The notes below the pieces were generated by a model. It had not been told where the DNA came from, searched no databases, and was given only the letters and a program-made list of their open reading frames with translations. DNA of 64,000 bases from Albula goreensis. Taxonomy: Eukaryota > Chordata > Actinopteri > Albuliformes > Albulidae. Position 1 is the first letter of the stretch, and the number at the start of each line of letters is the position of its first letter. The DNA lies in NCBI GenBank assembly GCA_022829145.1, contig CM040764.1:7549144-7613143 (forward strand), written 5' to 3'. The position numbers were made by a program, and so were the translations under genes. Positions 12,225 through 23,792 of the stretch are shown here, one piece after another.

Positions 12225-13215
12225 ATAATCAGTTTAATTTGGCAGAACCAGTGTGTAGGGACCTGTAGGTGAGTGTGTTTATCTGCACCAAGGTACACAC
12301 AGGCCTGTGTAGGGGCCTGTAAGTGAGTGTGTTTAGCTGACTCCTGTCTTTGCCTCTTTCTTCTTTTCACAGGTCACACAGCGGTGTAACTGGCTCCACT
12401 GTCACTGGTCAGCACTTTGTGACCATGATGGAAAGGCCTGGAAGCTGCAGACCCCGCCCAACCCCGTACCAGCTGGCTATATCTCCACCTTTCATTGGGT
12501 CACCTGCAGGAATGAAGGTGCTGTTGGTTGGCTCTCAATTACACATTAGGAGAAATCATTCATGAGAACATTCTGTGCTCTTTTACTCTGCTTCTGCTGC
12601 AAGGGATCGATGGCTATTTTCTCATGGTCCACACAGTTAACTCGAAGGCTCCCTAATATTTTCCACGTTTTGCCAGGTGTGCTCTTTGTGGAGGAAAAAG
12701 ACAGAGCAAACATCAGGACCTCTGAGGACCTCTGCGCTCCAAGCAATAGCAGGTAAGAACCCCCTCACACTGTCCTTGTAAGACATTGGGGGTGGCATAA
12801 AATTTTCCAGAGCTCTAGCTTGGGGTCATGTGACCAGTTATGCTCAGGTTACTGCTCTTAAAAATGTCAGGCCGCTCTCAATAGGGGATGGGGAAGGGAC
12901 GGCCTTATATCATCTCTACAGGGGCATCCCCAAAACTCCTCAACAGGTGCATAAGCATAACCCCATGTTCCAGCTCTTGAGCCCATTGGGAGCACCAAAT
13001 CCCCCCTCCTTCACACACTCACTCATGCATGGGGGAGATATCCACATCTCCCCCATTCATTGCTCAGGTCCAGCACAGATTTGGACCAACTACCTCCAGC
13101 TCTGTGAAGGGTGGTCTACCCCAGTGTACCTTGGAGTCCTTTGCACCAAAGCTCTCTCTTTATCCCAGTTTCAATAATATGTCTAACAACAGCCATACAA
13201 AAGTGGATGAAACAA
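12225..13215 (+). repeat. Element E, left copy (arm of a long inverted repeat)
   Basis: From 'ttaatttggcagaacc' through two 54-bp-type minisatellite units, 'cttcttttcacaggtcac', 'gaatgaaggtgctgttgg', 'agacattgggggtggcat' and a tRNA-like tail on the minus strand. The same order, inverted, is seen at 28980-31216. The 37-bp minisatellite present in the middle copy is absent here: the flanks join directly at about 12253. The open frames in it are not shared cleanly between copies, so I call it a repeat and not a gene. Acceptor-like (tcttttcacag) and donor-like (caggtaag) sites inside it leave an old exon-bearing duplication possible. Confidence 0.7.
13040..13150 (-). repeat. tRNA-derived SINE-like head
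   Basis: Read on the minus strand, this has a box A-like segment followed by a box B-like GGTCCAAATC in the position of a tRNA T-arm. It is the counterpart of the cleaner copy at 29056-29130 and forms the inner end of the left element E copy. Confidence 0.5.
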
Positions 13216-13489
13216 GCTGGATTTTAACCCAGTTACACTCCATTTGGCAAGCAGGACAATACCACTGTGCCACTACCTCCACACAGAGAAAAGGGCTCTT
13301 GTAGTGGACTTATCTTACCATAAGCTCCATTATCCTAAAATTAAAAAGAGGATGGTAGGCTTGAACCTATTGCTATCTGCACCATGGGACATGATCAATC
13401 CAACTGAACCACAGAGACCTTTATGGTTTAGCCTTTCCTGTCTTTCACTGTCAAAAGTACAGTGCAGCAGTGATGAAAACCATTTTGAA

Positions 13490-13545
13490 AAGAAAGAGAC
13501 CTGCTGGTTTTGAACCCACAACCTTTGGAAGAGCCGAGCAATTCT
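13490..13545 (-). repeat. tRNA-like fragment related to the 139-bp satellite
   Basis: The reverse complement reads ctcttccaaaggttgtggg followed by ttcaaaaccagc. That is the same order as the core of the 139-bp satellite at 26.5-29 kb, which suggests that the satellite grew from a dispersed tRNA-headed repeat present here as a single copy. Confidence 0.5.
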
Positions 13546-15276
13546 ATTCAGCTAAAGACTTCCAAGGAAGGAATATGGGGAAAAAAATACCTTTCATAGA
13601 GACAACAGAAACTGAATGGAACTGATGCAATCTCATGACTTCCCACTGCAGAAAGGGCAGTCAATTTCAGCACAACACCCTTTGGCCTGCCTGACCATCA
13701 CAACATGGTCAGGACCTCTTCAACAGGAGGCAGGATTTAACCCTCCTCCTCAAGCTTCAAGAGAGGAATCCCAGTATGCTGTGCCACAATAGATTGTGTG
13801 TGGTCTTGTGCTTCATAATTGGTCTGTGGCAGAGGTGTCTTTTGTCCAGCAGATGGAGACAAATCCTATCATACACATAATTCCTCACCAACTCCACCTC
13901 ATGATGTGTTCAGATGTACATTCTACTTGTTTAACAAAGACTTAAAATCTAATCATACAAGAGTAATTACAGTTGTAACCATCCATGGGCTTGAATCTAG
14001 CCTGTCATACCTGAACCTTAGTTTTCATTGAACTTAGGAAAGGGTAATTATTACATTATCTTCAAAAAGCAAAATAGAAATTGAGCTGGAGAGAGATGGT
14101 GAAGCTGTAAGCCAACTAGTGCTTAAGACCCCAAGCACACGAATCAAGCCTTCAGCATGGGTATCATATCAGCGCCTCAACTGTCATAATGAGCTTCCAT
14201 ATCCCATAATTCTTTGCATGTGTGCAGAAACAAAAAAAGAATAATTTACGAATCATTTATCCATATTTGCCTTTTTGTCATGATTCGTTGTAAGGTGTAG
14301 TTAATTTCCTTGTGTATTTTTGCCGTTTAGCTATATTAGCTAAACATGTTCATTAGCTGCAGCAACCGTGGATGGGTCAAGTTGAGAGGAGCCAACAGAA
14401 GGATGGATTTATTATTATCAGTAAAAGTAGAGCTGAAAGAATGAGAGTCTATAAACACCAAACTAGACAAAGATATGATGTCTTGCAGCAAATTAAGGTG
14501 ATGATCACAAGTCACCCATGCACACACTATGTTGGTCACTGTCACTCTGAAACTGAAGAGGGGTAAAACCTGTGATGGCTATCCTGGGTTCAATTTCTGT
14601 GAGAAGTTGTGCAGGCTCATAGCTTGTTGGGATGGTACACACTCCAAAGTTGAATATGTTGGTGGTGAGGTAGCATTCTGCTCTTCTAACTGACAGTGTG
14701 AGGGTTCAATCTCCCAAGAGATTCCTTCAATCTCTTTCTTGACATGCACTTTACAGATGAAGAACATTAAAAAAAAATCAAGTTTCAAACCCTAGAGCCT
14801 CAAGTTGAGGAACTCATGTTTTTTTTTTTTTTTTTTTTTTTTTGCTTGGGTCTGAATGGGTGATGAGGGTGGAAAAATAAGACCAGCATGCCTCGTGGCC
14901 CTCCATCTGCATGAGAGAACACCACTCACCAGTCATGGTCTGTAGATCTGCTGCAGAGGTGAGTTGTCCATGCTGTTGGAATGGCTCTGGCAGAGCGGGA
15001 GGCCACACACAGTGAGACAGGGAGTGAGGCATCACAGCTCAGTCTGCACTCTCCCAAACTAACCACCAAGGCATGAGGAAGGCCCTACCTTACAACCAAA
15101 GCTGTTGGGGGTTACCAACAGGTTTTTCTGCCATCAAAAGACACCCACGCTGTGTTCCATGCATCAGCGTGGACAGCGTTATTTGCAGGAAATACATCCA
15201 ACAGTCTGTCACAAGTCTCTCTTGCCTGAAGCTGATATTAACTACATCAAAATCAAATCATTATTTTTTTTTCTAG
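13546..15276. other. Non-coding stretch with mixed repeats
   Basis: No gene recognised. Contents are the dispersed repeat at 14130-14405, a tRNA-like fragment near 14690-14735 (box B-like GGGTTCAATCTCC), and a 24-base T run at 14819-14842. The T run could be the poly-A tail of a minus-strand retroposed sequence covering about 14843-15060. I could not name the parent of that sequence. Confidence 0.45.
14130..14405 (+). repeat. Dispersed repeat F, copy 1
   Basis: Shares with 25855-26130, in the same orientation, the blocks cacacgaatcaagcc, cgttgtaagg, agttaatttcct, catgttcattag and aaccgtggatg. The two copies are clearly diverged. The family is unknown. Confidence 0.7.
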
Positions 15277-15291
15277 ATAGATAGATCTAGC

Positions 15292-15383
<92 letters not shown>

Positions 15384-15384
15384 G
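15277..15384 (+). repeat. (GACA)n/(GATA)n microsatellite
   Basis: About ten GACA units are followed by about fifteen GATA units, then 'catccccttggggaaattc'. In fish that last block often forms the end of LINE or SINE tails with a GATA microsatellite. The compound GACA/GATA pattern is the Bkm type. Confidence 0.9.
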
Positions 15385-15389
15385 ATATG

Positions 15390-17835
15390 TACTGTATTCA
15401 TCCCCTTGGGGAAATTCAGGGGAAATTCATACACTACTCTTAAAATCAGGTGTCAGAGTGTACAACTTGATTTAATTTGCTTTATTGTGCCTTTGCTTTC
15501 ACTCAGCTATCAAGCCACATTTCCAGTGTGCCACATTCAGAGGATTGTGTAGATATTTGAATGACCAATAGGAAGGTCGCTTAAGGTGTCTGATAAATCA
15601 GACTAGTCTCTGGATTTAATTAAATCACTACAAATATCATCCAATGTCGTCATTTGAATTAAAGGTAAAAAAGGCAATTATGTCACATTACTCTTGTCAC
15701 TCATTCAGGACTAAATGAAAATCAAGAAAAGACATTGAGGCCTGTGCCATACATAGTGGACTAATGTATGTCTGCTCCTAGGGCCTAAAATCCTTAGGGA
15801 GCCTGGCCAAGTGAATTTAAAATGTGTAAGTGCAAACACAAGGATCAGCTACAATACCCTACTGTTCAATTATGATTCCAATGCCTTTCCTTGGTAGAGT
15901 AAAGGAAATATGTTCAGCATTAGGCTCTCATTCACTCCCTTGCTCTGTGCCACTGTTTTTATGCCTTTCCCTTTTAGAGAGGTTACTCTGAAGATTCAAA
16001 ATGGCTGCCAGCAGAGGAAAACAATGAGCACATGTGTGGTAGTGTTTGGTGTATTTCTCTTGTTTTCTTCTGCAAAGTTAAAAGTATAAAATATTATTTC
16101 AGATGACTGATGAACTCCTTCATGAACTGACTCACTTCTGAATGAATGGACATTCCGGACAACGAGAGTTTCAGCTGTGAGGGCTGTTTGGTGAGAACAA
16201 ACAAGTTTTGTCATGGGACTATCTTTCAGCCACTGAACCCAGTAATGAAAGAAGTGAATGAGATTTAAACATTCTATAATTATAGTTATATTCTTATCTT
16301 TTACCTTGTCTTTATTTTGCTGTTCTATTCATCTTGTATCTTTCTCCATTCACCTTTGCACATTCACCATTCTCACAGGTGTGACAAATAAGTTAACCTC
16401 ACTGCAGTATTTGTGTTTTTTTGGAATCCATTTTGCTGTCGCATAATGCAGACTATCTAGTCTTACCTCCAAAAAGTGAAAAAATGGGTTGCTACCTAAA
16501 TTTGCAATATTTCATCTCAAAATGAAAGAAACTCATGGGCATTTACAAATTACCATGCAAAAAATGATCATAAATGAAGGGAATTCAAAGGGAAAAGAGT
16601 CTTTCAGCAAAATTGAAGTAGACAGGACAAATTTTCCTTTTGTGGCATAATCTTTGCCACAAAATGTCCCTAAATGCAACTAGTTTTTGAAAAACAAAAC
16701 AATATCCCAACAGGGATGAATAAATATTGCAATATTATAGTAAAAGTCGTGTTTTTAGTAAGTGAATAATCCTATATTATTTTTCCGACTGAGCAATGTG
16801 TGTGTCTTCCCATGCAGCAGTCCACCAGTTGTTGGGTTGGATGCGTAGCCTTGTGTACAGCTAGCACAGTCACACTGGAAGTGCCCAATAGAGCAGAGGG
16901 AGTCACTGAAATACATCTGTGATGAGACAAAAACCCCAGAGTCAACCCTGTTTGTCCTGCACGACAGAAAAGCGACAGCCACTGGTGAGTCTTAACAAAA
17001 TGGAGGGGAGGAGGTTGGGTACACAGGCGAACACTTTAGCTTTACTATGCTATGACAATTCTTAGGACTGTGTCCTGTCCTCCTTTGCACCCTGAAAACC
17101 CTTCCAGCTGAAATACAAACAGTCCCTACAATTTCATTAGACCTGATCCATCTCGGTGTCACACCTTGCTTATAAGAATTCACAAAGTTTTGCTCATATT
17201 GCCACATATTTATATTATTCTTAAGAAAAAAACATTTCCCAATATCTTGGAACGTCGTGTGAGGCTAAAACCGGATATCTTCAAAATGAAACTGAATCTC
17301 AAGGTGATAAGGAGGCGTATTATTAGTCATCTCAATTAAATTATGCAGGAGCATCAGATAGCTTGAAGAGAATAAAGTAAATATTGCTCTTATCTCACTG
17401 CCTTTGTGTTTGCCTGAGCATCACTTTTAGCTTCTTGGTGAAATGATAATAACCAGACCGTGGATCTTTGCTCTTGTTGAGTGCTGTAGTGGTGTGAATG
17501 CAGAGTGTAAGAGTATTACTGGGTATTACATTGAAGGAGTGCATAAGGACATCTTAACTGTGACAGAAGCATCTGTAGTAGCCCATTCTAATGCAGTCAC
17601 TCATTTCAGATCACTGGTATGTTCCCAAAAGACATTACCCTGACTTAGGTATTTATTCAGTATTGTCCTGTAACACAGATGCTCCACAACAACACTGGCC
17701 ACAACATGACTTGCTGCTGAACATACATTTCCACATTATGTTTTGTGAGTTGTTGGTATTTACAACCTCTGCAGTAAGCATCGTCGGCATGACACATGAG
17801 GTTATCTTGCCAGAAGTACACAGAGGGACGCAGTA
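15390..17835. other. Non-coding stretch, no gene seen
   Basis: AT-rich DNA without a recognised gene. A minus-strand frame near 16755-16935 follows an acceptor-like TTTGTCTCATCACAG and is cysteine-rich (CSIGHFQCDC), but I could not assign it. A fragment of the ~170-bp repeat family lies near 16462-16495. Confidence 0.45.
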
Positions 17836-18331
17836 CAGTGAACCCTCGTAATAGCGGACCTCGTTAAAATGGATTTCGGTTATAACAGACGATTTCTGCC
17901 ATAACAACATGTGTGGTCTATTCTGGTTAGTTTTGGTTAAAATTCCCCTTTTTCTTTCCCTTGCTTTTCTGTCATCTTCTTCTTCTCTCTTTACTTCCCT
18001 CTTTTTCTCCCCTTTCTCTACCTTGTATCTCCTTTCACTGTTCTCTCTTTCCCTTACTTATTCAGTATTTTTTCTTTACCTCTTTCTCTCTTCCCTTTTC
18101 CTTTTAATATTCATTGTTATTGGTAGCTATTAAAGTGGTGCCACATCGTATCACAAAGAATTCTTTGGAAACTTAATTAAACTAACACAGTCCAAGTATT
18201 GCTGTACACCAAACTGAGTAAAAATGGCTTGGTACCACAGCCGAGGTGGGACGACTGTGTTTTTTTAATTATCACCTATCAGTTATATCGTACTCCCTTT
18301 CCCCCCGGTCCGTTTTAACGAGTGTTCACTG
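17836..18331 (+). mobile_element. pogo/Tc1-mariner-type MITE with terminal inverted repeats
   Basis: The left end, cagtgaaccctcgtaatag, and the right end, which reads cagtgaacactcgttaaaac on the other strand, form imperfect terminal inverted repeats about 496 bp apart. A TA precedes the left end, as expected for this superfamily's TA target site; the right flank is AA. No transposase frame is visible inside, and most of the interior is T/C-rich. It is therefore a non-autonomous copy. Confidence 0.75.
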
Positions 18332-18367
18332 AAATGCAAGTAGAGTCAGTGATGGTCAGACTTGTGT

Positions 18368-19222
18368 CAAGTAATCACTTTAATTTGGCAGAACCAGTGC
18401 TCGTGCCGTGGGTTAGACTGCTCGACAGAACCAGTGCTCGTGCCGTGGGTTAGACTGCTCTACAGAACCAGTGCTCGTGCCGCAGGTTAGACTGCTCTAC
18501 AGAACCAGTGTTCGTGCGGCAGGTTAGACTGCTCTACAGAACCAGTGTTCGTGCGGCAGGTTAGACTGCTCTACAGAACCAGTGCTCGTGCGGCAGGTTA
18601 GACTGCTCTACAGAACCAGTGTTCGTGCGGCAGGTTAGACTGCTCTACAGAACCAGTGCTCGAGCCGTGGGTTAGACTGCTCTACAGAACCAGTGTTCGT
18701 GCGGCAGGTTAGACTGCTCTACAGAACCAGTGTTCGTGCGGCAGGTTAGACTGCTCTACAGAACCAGTGCTCGTGCCATGGGTTAGACTGCTCTACAGAA
18801 CCAGTGTTCGTGCGGCAGGTTAGACTGCTCTACAGAACCAGTGCTCGTGCCATGGGTTAGACTGCTCTACAGAACCAGTGCTCGTGCGGCAGGTTAGACT
18901 GCTCTACAGAACCAGTGTTCGTGCGGCAGGTTAGACTGCTCTACAGAACCAGTGCTCGTGCCGTGGGTTAGACTGCTCTACAGAACCAGTGCTCGTGCCG
19001 TGGGTTAGACTGCTCTACAGAACCAGTGCTCGTGCCATTGTAGGGGCCTGTAGGTGAGTGTGTTTACCTGCACAGAGGTACACTCAGGCCTGTGTAGGGG
19101 CCTTTAGGTGAGTGTGTTCACCTGCACAGAGGTACACTCAGGTCTGTGTAGGGGCCTTTAGGTGAGTGTGTTTAGCTGACTCTTGTCTTTGCCTCGTTCT
19201 TCTTTTCACAGGTCACACAGCG
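18368..19222 (+). repeat. Element E, middle copy
   Basis: It starts with ttaatttggcagaaccag, as the left copy does, then carries a 37-bp minisatellite array, about two and a half 54-bp units, and the tcttttcacaggtcacac junction. At that point an L2-type LINE end replaces the rest of the element. Confidence 0.7.
18391..19038 (+). repeat. 37-bp minisatellite, ~17.5 units
   Basis: The unit has the core gaaccagtgctcgtgc followed by ggttagactgctctaca. Two subtypes alternate irregularly, with either 'gtgcggcagg' or 'gtgccgtggg/ccatggg' in the variable block. The first and last units are of the second subtype. The array lies inside element E; the left copy of E lacks it. Confidence 0.9.
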
Positions 19223-19835
19223 TCTGATTTACAACCTCCCTAGACACTCTCATGTAACCCCTCTTTTCACTGCCTGTTGTTGCTCGCATTAAATTTAAAT
19301 TTTGGTGCTAGCATTCCAGGCTGTTAAGGGGACAGCTCCAGCTTACCTCCAGAAGATCATCAGACCCTACACCCCTGCCTGACCCCTCCGCTCGGCCGCC
19401 TCTGGTCGCCTGATGCCACCCCCTCTCTGCTCCTGCACTTCCAGGTCACGTCTGCTGTCCATCTTGGCCCCCTGGTGGTGGAATGACCTTCCCATGGAGG
19501 TCAGAACGGCAGAGACACTGGCCACCTTCAAGCGCGGACTGAAGACTCACCTCTTCAGGCTGCACCTCTCCCCTCCCCTCCTCTCCCTTGCTCTTTGCAA
19601 CGTCTCTACCCTTTGCTTGTGTGAAACTGTGATTTGTTTTAACCTAGGCTGTTGTTTATTTTCTCCTTAGATAGTTGATAGGGGAGTCCTAATCTATTTG
19701 ATCACCTTTAGCACTTGGGACTTCACCCCTCTCTAGAGTTATCTTTTCACTTTTTGTACCATTCTTATACACTTTGCCTTGTAAGTCACTCTGGATAAGA
19801 GCTTCTAACAAATGTCATTAATGTAATGTAATGTC
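19222..19835 (+). mobile_element. 3' end of an L2-clade LINE
   Basis: This is the remnant of the extreme C-terminus of ORF2: TAPAYLQ, RPYTPA, then SRLLSILAPWWWNDLP, MEVRTAETLATFKRGLKTHL and FRLHL. Frame changes separate some of these. The tail has the typical L2 ending, with 'tgtaagtcactctggataag' followed by short TAATG-type repeats. The copy is 5' truncated, as most L2 copies are, and joins element E at the gtcacacagcg junction. Confidence 0.85.
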
Positions 19836-19989
19836 CAAAATTCATAGGTCAGGTTGCAAATCCACAGCCCTTGTGCCTGAGGTAGTACAGAGGTAACAGG
19901 TTGGGCTTGGAACCTCAGTTGAAATCCCAAGGCATCCCTCCAACTGACTTTGGTAATAAGGGCCAATTTTACTTGTCAAAATTCAAGTA
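19836..19989 (+). repeat. tRNA-like/SINE-like fragment
   Basis: A short segment between the L2 tail and the esterase exon remnant. It has 'aggtagtacagaggtaacagg' type composition and a weak box B-like 'ggaacctcagttgaaatcc'. It may be what interrupts the upstream part of the esterase exon. Confidence 0.3.
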
Positions 19990-20449
19990 AAATTGTCAAC
20001 TGGAGCTCTTATCTTCCAGAGAACTTCCAGGGGGAAACCACTACAATGCCCCCTCCCTGGGTACGGCAGCAGCAGAGATGGACAACGGGGAGGAGGGCCC
20101 ATCTTCCATACCCCTCCTCCCCTTCCAGGCCATCACTGACCCCAGAGCATCACCACTGCTGGCCCTGGAGGGCCGCCTAAGACCACTGCCTGAGGCCTAC
20201 ATCCTGACCTGTGAGTATGATGTGTTGCGGGACGATGGTGTGATGTATGCCACGCGCCTGCGGAAGGCCAGGGTTAATATCACACACAGACACTATGGAG
20301 CCAGTTTCCACGGTGCCCTCATGTTCACCGTCAGGCCCACGGAATTCCAGATTGCACACCATATGACTGAGGACTACATTGCCTGGCTGGGAAAATCTGT
20401 TAGGCCCACATCAAAAACTAAGAGAGCAAAAGAGCCTGGTCAGAATTAG
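19990..20449 (+). pseudogene. Arylacetamide deacetylase-like (AADAC/AADACL4 family) last-exon remnant
   Basis: The family hydrolyses neutral lipids and acetamides in the ER membrane, using a Ser-Asp-His triad. Here only the C-terminal third is visible. VNWSSYLPENF (about 19995-20030) is in one frame; TDPRASPLLALEG, then LTCEYDVLRDDGVMYATRL and FHGAL, are in another, ending in a stop at 20447-20449. The acidic RDDG block and the FHG histidine of the triad region are kept. The GDSAG nucleophile elbow and the HGGG oxyanion motif are not found upstream. The two frames meet near a GGGGG run at about 20030, so either a one-base frameshift or a sequencing error is present. Repeats lie directly upstream. 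A decayed fragment is likelier than a working gene. Confidence 0.75.
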
Positions 20450-22289
20450 AGATTAAAAAAGTTCATCTTACAACTTTATCAAGTAACAAGCCTACTCACA
20501 GTTGACCTTAAAATAATAGTTGACAAACAACTGCAGGACAGTGAGTTTGAGTTGGATTCGGCAAATTGAATTAGCTATCAACAAATGTTTCAAAACTCGG
20601 TAGTTCACACTGAAAATAAGATTTTCTGAAAACGCAAAAACTGATCACGTTTTTATCCAAACTGGCACTGAGGACCCATCCCCTTCTCCTGGTGCCGCTG
20701 AGAGGCCACCGCAGAGAGTGTGTTTGGAAAGATAGGCAGAGTCTGGGATTCATTCAGCGTTTGTCTGTGGCTCACAGTTCAATATGAGTGTTTGTATCCT
20801 GACAGGTTTGATGAGTTCAGCAATCATGAAAATTAACTCGCCAAACTGTTCTTGTCAAGAAACGCAAGATACTCCATTTCAGTTGTTCACAAAAGTTGAA
20901 GACGAACTTTGATTGAATCCTGAACAGTGTTTTTTCCCGTCACACTTTCATTTTTTTAAAAAAAGTGTGAGACTACAAAATATTCTGTAATATTCAGGAA
21001 CTGTAACTAATGCAACTATGTTCAATTTCTTTCTAATGTGATGTACATTCTGTATGTTAAACATTGTTTTTTTGACACTGCATATGAATACAAAGGTTAA
21101 TGTTGCATTGTCTTACTATTTTTCCTGGTTGTTAATAAACAAAAACATTCTTCATCGCGTGCCCACAGTCATGTTTAGGTATAATGAATGTGAGAACGTA
21201 AGTACAGATTTTTGTGGATATCGTTAAGTCCGGGGTTGATTCACTGAGACCCAAAATAAAAGGTGTTAAAGTGTGTGTAAACCAAAAGTGGTAGCCCATA
21301 CCATCTTTGTGGATGACCAAGTAAAAACAATTTTGTTAACCATGTCAGCTGCTAACAGCCATACTTAAAGCGTAAAGGGTTCTCAGGCATACAGCTGGTT
21401 TAAAATAGCACTTATAAAAATATTAGAATGCTTTACCACACTTTCAGTAATTAACCTGTAACAGGTGTCTGTGTACTCACTTCCTGTAGTGATTGGCTCT
21501 TATATCCCATTTTCCCCTGCAAGTCAAGAAAATAAGTGCTTTTTTGTGTGCACCATTATTTCAAAACTCTATGTTGTGTGCTCAAACAATCCCAGTTTCT
21601 GAAGGGCTATTGAACATGTTCTGCTTTCAGTGCACCCATGTAAAAGGAAACTTGCCAAAGAGATTAAGATTTGTTGAATACAGCTGGCACAGCAGAAATG
21701 GACCAATCTCATCTCTCCTCCTTTCTTTGCATGGGTTTTGTCCAGTGTGCTGTTCAAGTGGGCATAGGTGCCAGCCACATAAGTTTGAGGGACTCTGGCA
21801 CAGTGGGATTGACTGCCATTCACACTGGGAGAGGTTATGAGTTCAAATCTATGTCACACCCAAGCAAGATACACAGATAAACCAGTTATATAGGATTCAT
21901 TGCAATAGTAACCATCAGTGGGCTTAGTTTTACTTGAACTCCTCAACCGATTCAGTTGGCATTTTTAAGAAGTATTCAATGCTTGATTGCTAAATCTGAG
22001 AGAAAACTTGGAATATAGGCTGACAACTCATATGTAATATTCAGGACTGGTACCCTGCAGGTGACAGGACAAAATCTTGCACACTTACCTGCTGGTAATA
22101 TTTCTGTGGGTGGTAAAATGAAAATATGGTGGACGGCAGGGTTGATTATGGGAATCACACCACCTGAGCTTCATGCCCTGTTTCAGTCTTTAAAACACTC
22201 AAACATTAGGCCACACATGAGCCTTCTTAGAAATGACTGCCACCTGTAACTGGAGGTTTGAGATACCAACCAATCAATGGAACCAATAA
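20450..22289. other. Non-coding stretch, no gene seen
   Basis: AT-rich DNA downstream of the esterase remnant. The only structured piece is a tRNA-headed repeat near 21796-21880. Confidence 0.5.
21796..21880 (+). repeat. tRNA-derived SINE-like head
   Basis: A box A-like ggcacagtgggattgac is followed about 40 bp later by a box B-like GAGTTCAAATC. The same layout is seen at 29056-29130. The body of the SINE is not clear. Confidence 0.5.
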
Positions 22290-23520
22290 ACGTGAGTTTA
22301 CGAACCTGCAGTGCTCACAGTACCCAGCAGAGGGAGACACAATACCTGTGGGACAAATATCAGCCAGCAGAGGGAGACATAACACATGCAGTACACAAAG
22401 GTGCCAGCAGAGGGAGGCTCAAGACCTGCAGCGCACACAGTAGCCAGCAGGGGGAGACTGAAGGCCTGCAGTGTAAGTAACACCTGCAATATACACATGA
22501 ACCAGCAGAGGGTGACAATACCGGAATCACACACAGTCTGCAGAGGGAGGCACAACACCTGCAATACACAAGGGTTACAGCAGAGGGAGCCATTACATCT
22601 GCAGTTCACAAGGGTGCCAGCAGTACACAGAATAACCAGCAGAGGGAGGCATGACACCTGCGGTACACCCAACAGCCAGGAGAGGGAGACATAACACCTG
22701 CAGTACACAAGGGTGCCAGCAAAGGGAGCCATAGTACCTGCAGGACACAAGGTAGCCAGCAGAAGGAGAAGCAAAACCTGCAGAATAAATAGCGGCCAGC
22801 AGAGGGAGATATAACACCTGCAATACACACAGTAGCCAGCAGAGGGAGACACAAGACCTGCATGCAGTATAAATAGCAGCCAGCAGAGGGCGACAACACC
22901 TGCAATATGCACAGTAGCCAGCAGAGGGAAACACAAGTCCTGCATGCAGTATAAATAGCAACCAGCAGAGGGTGACAACACCTGCAATACACACGGTAGC
23001 CAGCAGAGGGAGACACATGACCTGCAATGTCAACAGCAGCCAGCAGAGGAAAACATAACACCTGCAATATAAACATGAATCAGCAGAGGGCGACATCACC
23101 TGAAATACACACAGTAGCCAGCAGAGGGAGACTCAAGACCTGCGGTATAAATAGCAGCCAGCAGAGGGCGACAACATCTGCAATACACACAGTAGCCAGC
23201 AGAGGGAGACTCAAGACCTGCGGTATCAATAGCAGCCAGCAAAGGGCGACAACATCTGCAATACACACAGTAGCCAGCAGAGGGAGACACAAGACCTGCA
23301 TGCAGTATAAATAGCAGCCAGCAGAGGGCGACAACACCTGCAATACACACAGTAGCCAGCAGAGGGAGATGCAAGACCTGTCATATAAAGAGCAACCAGC
23401 AGAAGGAGACATAACAACTGCAATATTAACATTAACCAGCAGAGCGTGGCAACACTTGCAATACACAGTCGCCAGACGAGAGAGAGTATAAATACCAGCT
23501 AGCAAAGGGAGACAGAAAAT
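22290..23520 (+). repeat. ~39-bp satellite array of CTCF-like motifs, about 30 units
   Basis: Almost every unit contains GCCAGCAGAGGG followed by AGACA or CGACA, then ccTGCAatacacac or a similar spacer. All are on the plus strand. From about 22830 to 23380 the units pair into a 77-78 bp higher-order repeat. One half has 'agtagccagcagagggaga' and the other 'agcagccagcagagggcga'. The core matches the CTCF consensus (CCASYAGRGGGC) best in the GGGCGACA units. Long minus-strand open frames here, rich in LCWLL, come from the repeat and are not genes. Confidence 0.9.
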
Positions 23521-23792
23521 CTACATTACATACACACAATGCCCTCTTAATTAATTGAAAACAGTTTCACCAAAACATTTTAATCTATAGTAATTCATAA
23601 TTATTATTGTTTACCTGCTCTTTCAACTAGGTTCTTTTTAATGACTCTGTTATATTCATTTTCAAATACAGCAAAAGCACAGTAACACAAAGAGGTTCAT
23701 ATTTGCACATTTAAAACAAGCGTTTATGACTCTATGAGCGATCGACAAGTTTCCCGTCAGGCTCTTGACTGTTCTGTTGTAGTGACATTTTA

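Noticed and set aside
16755-16982. Cysteine-rich minus-strand frame resembling an EGF-like module
   Set aside because: Too short, no clear module spacing, and no adjoining exons.
22298-23505. Long minus-strand open frames rich in LCWLL, resembling membrane proteins
   Set aside because: They are translations of the ~39-bp satellite. Overlapping frames are equally open and there is no start or splice context.
22290-23520. CRISPR array interpretation of the regular ~39-bp repeats
   Set aside because: The units are full tandem repeats without unique spacers, and the genome is a vertebrate's.
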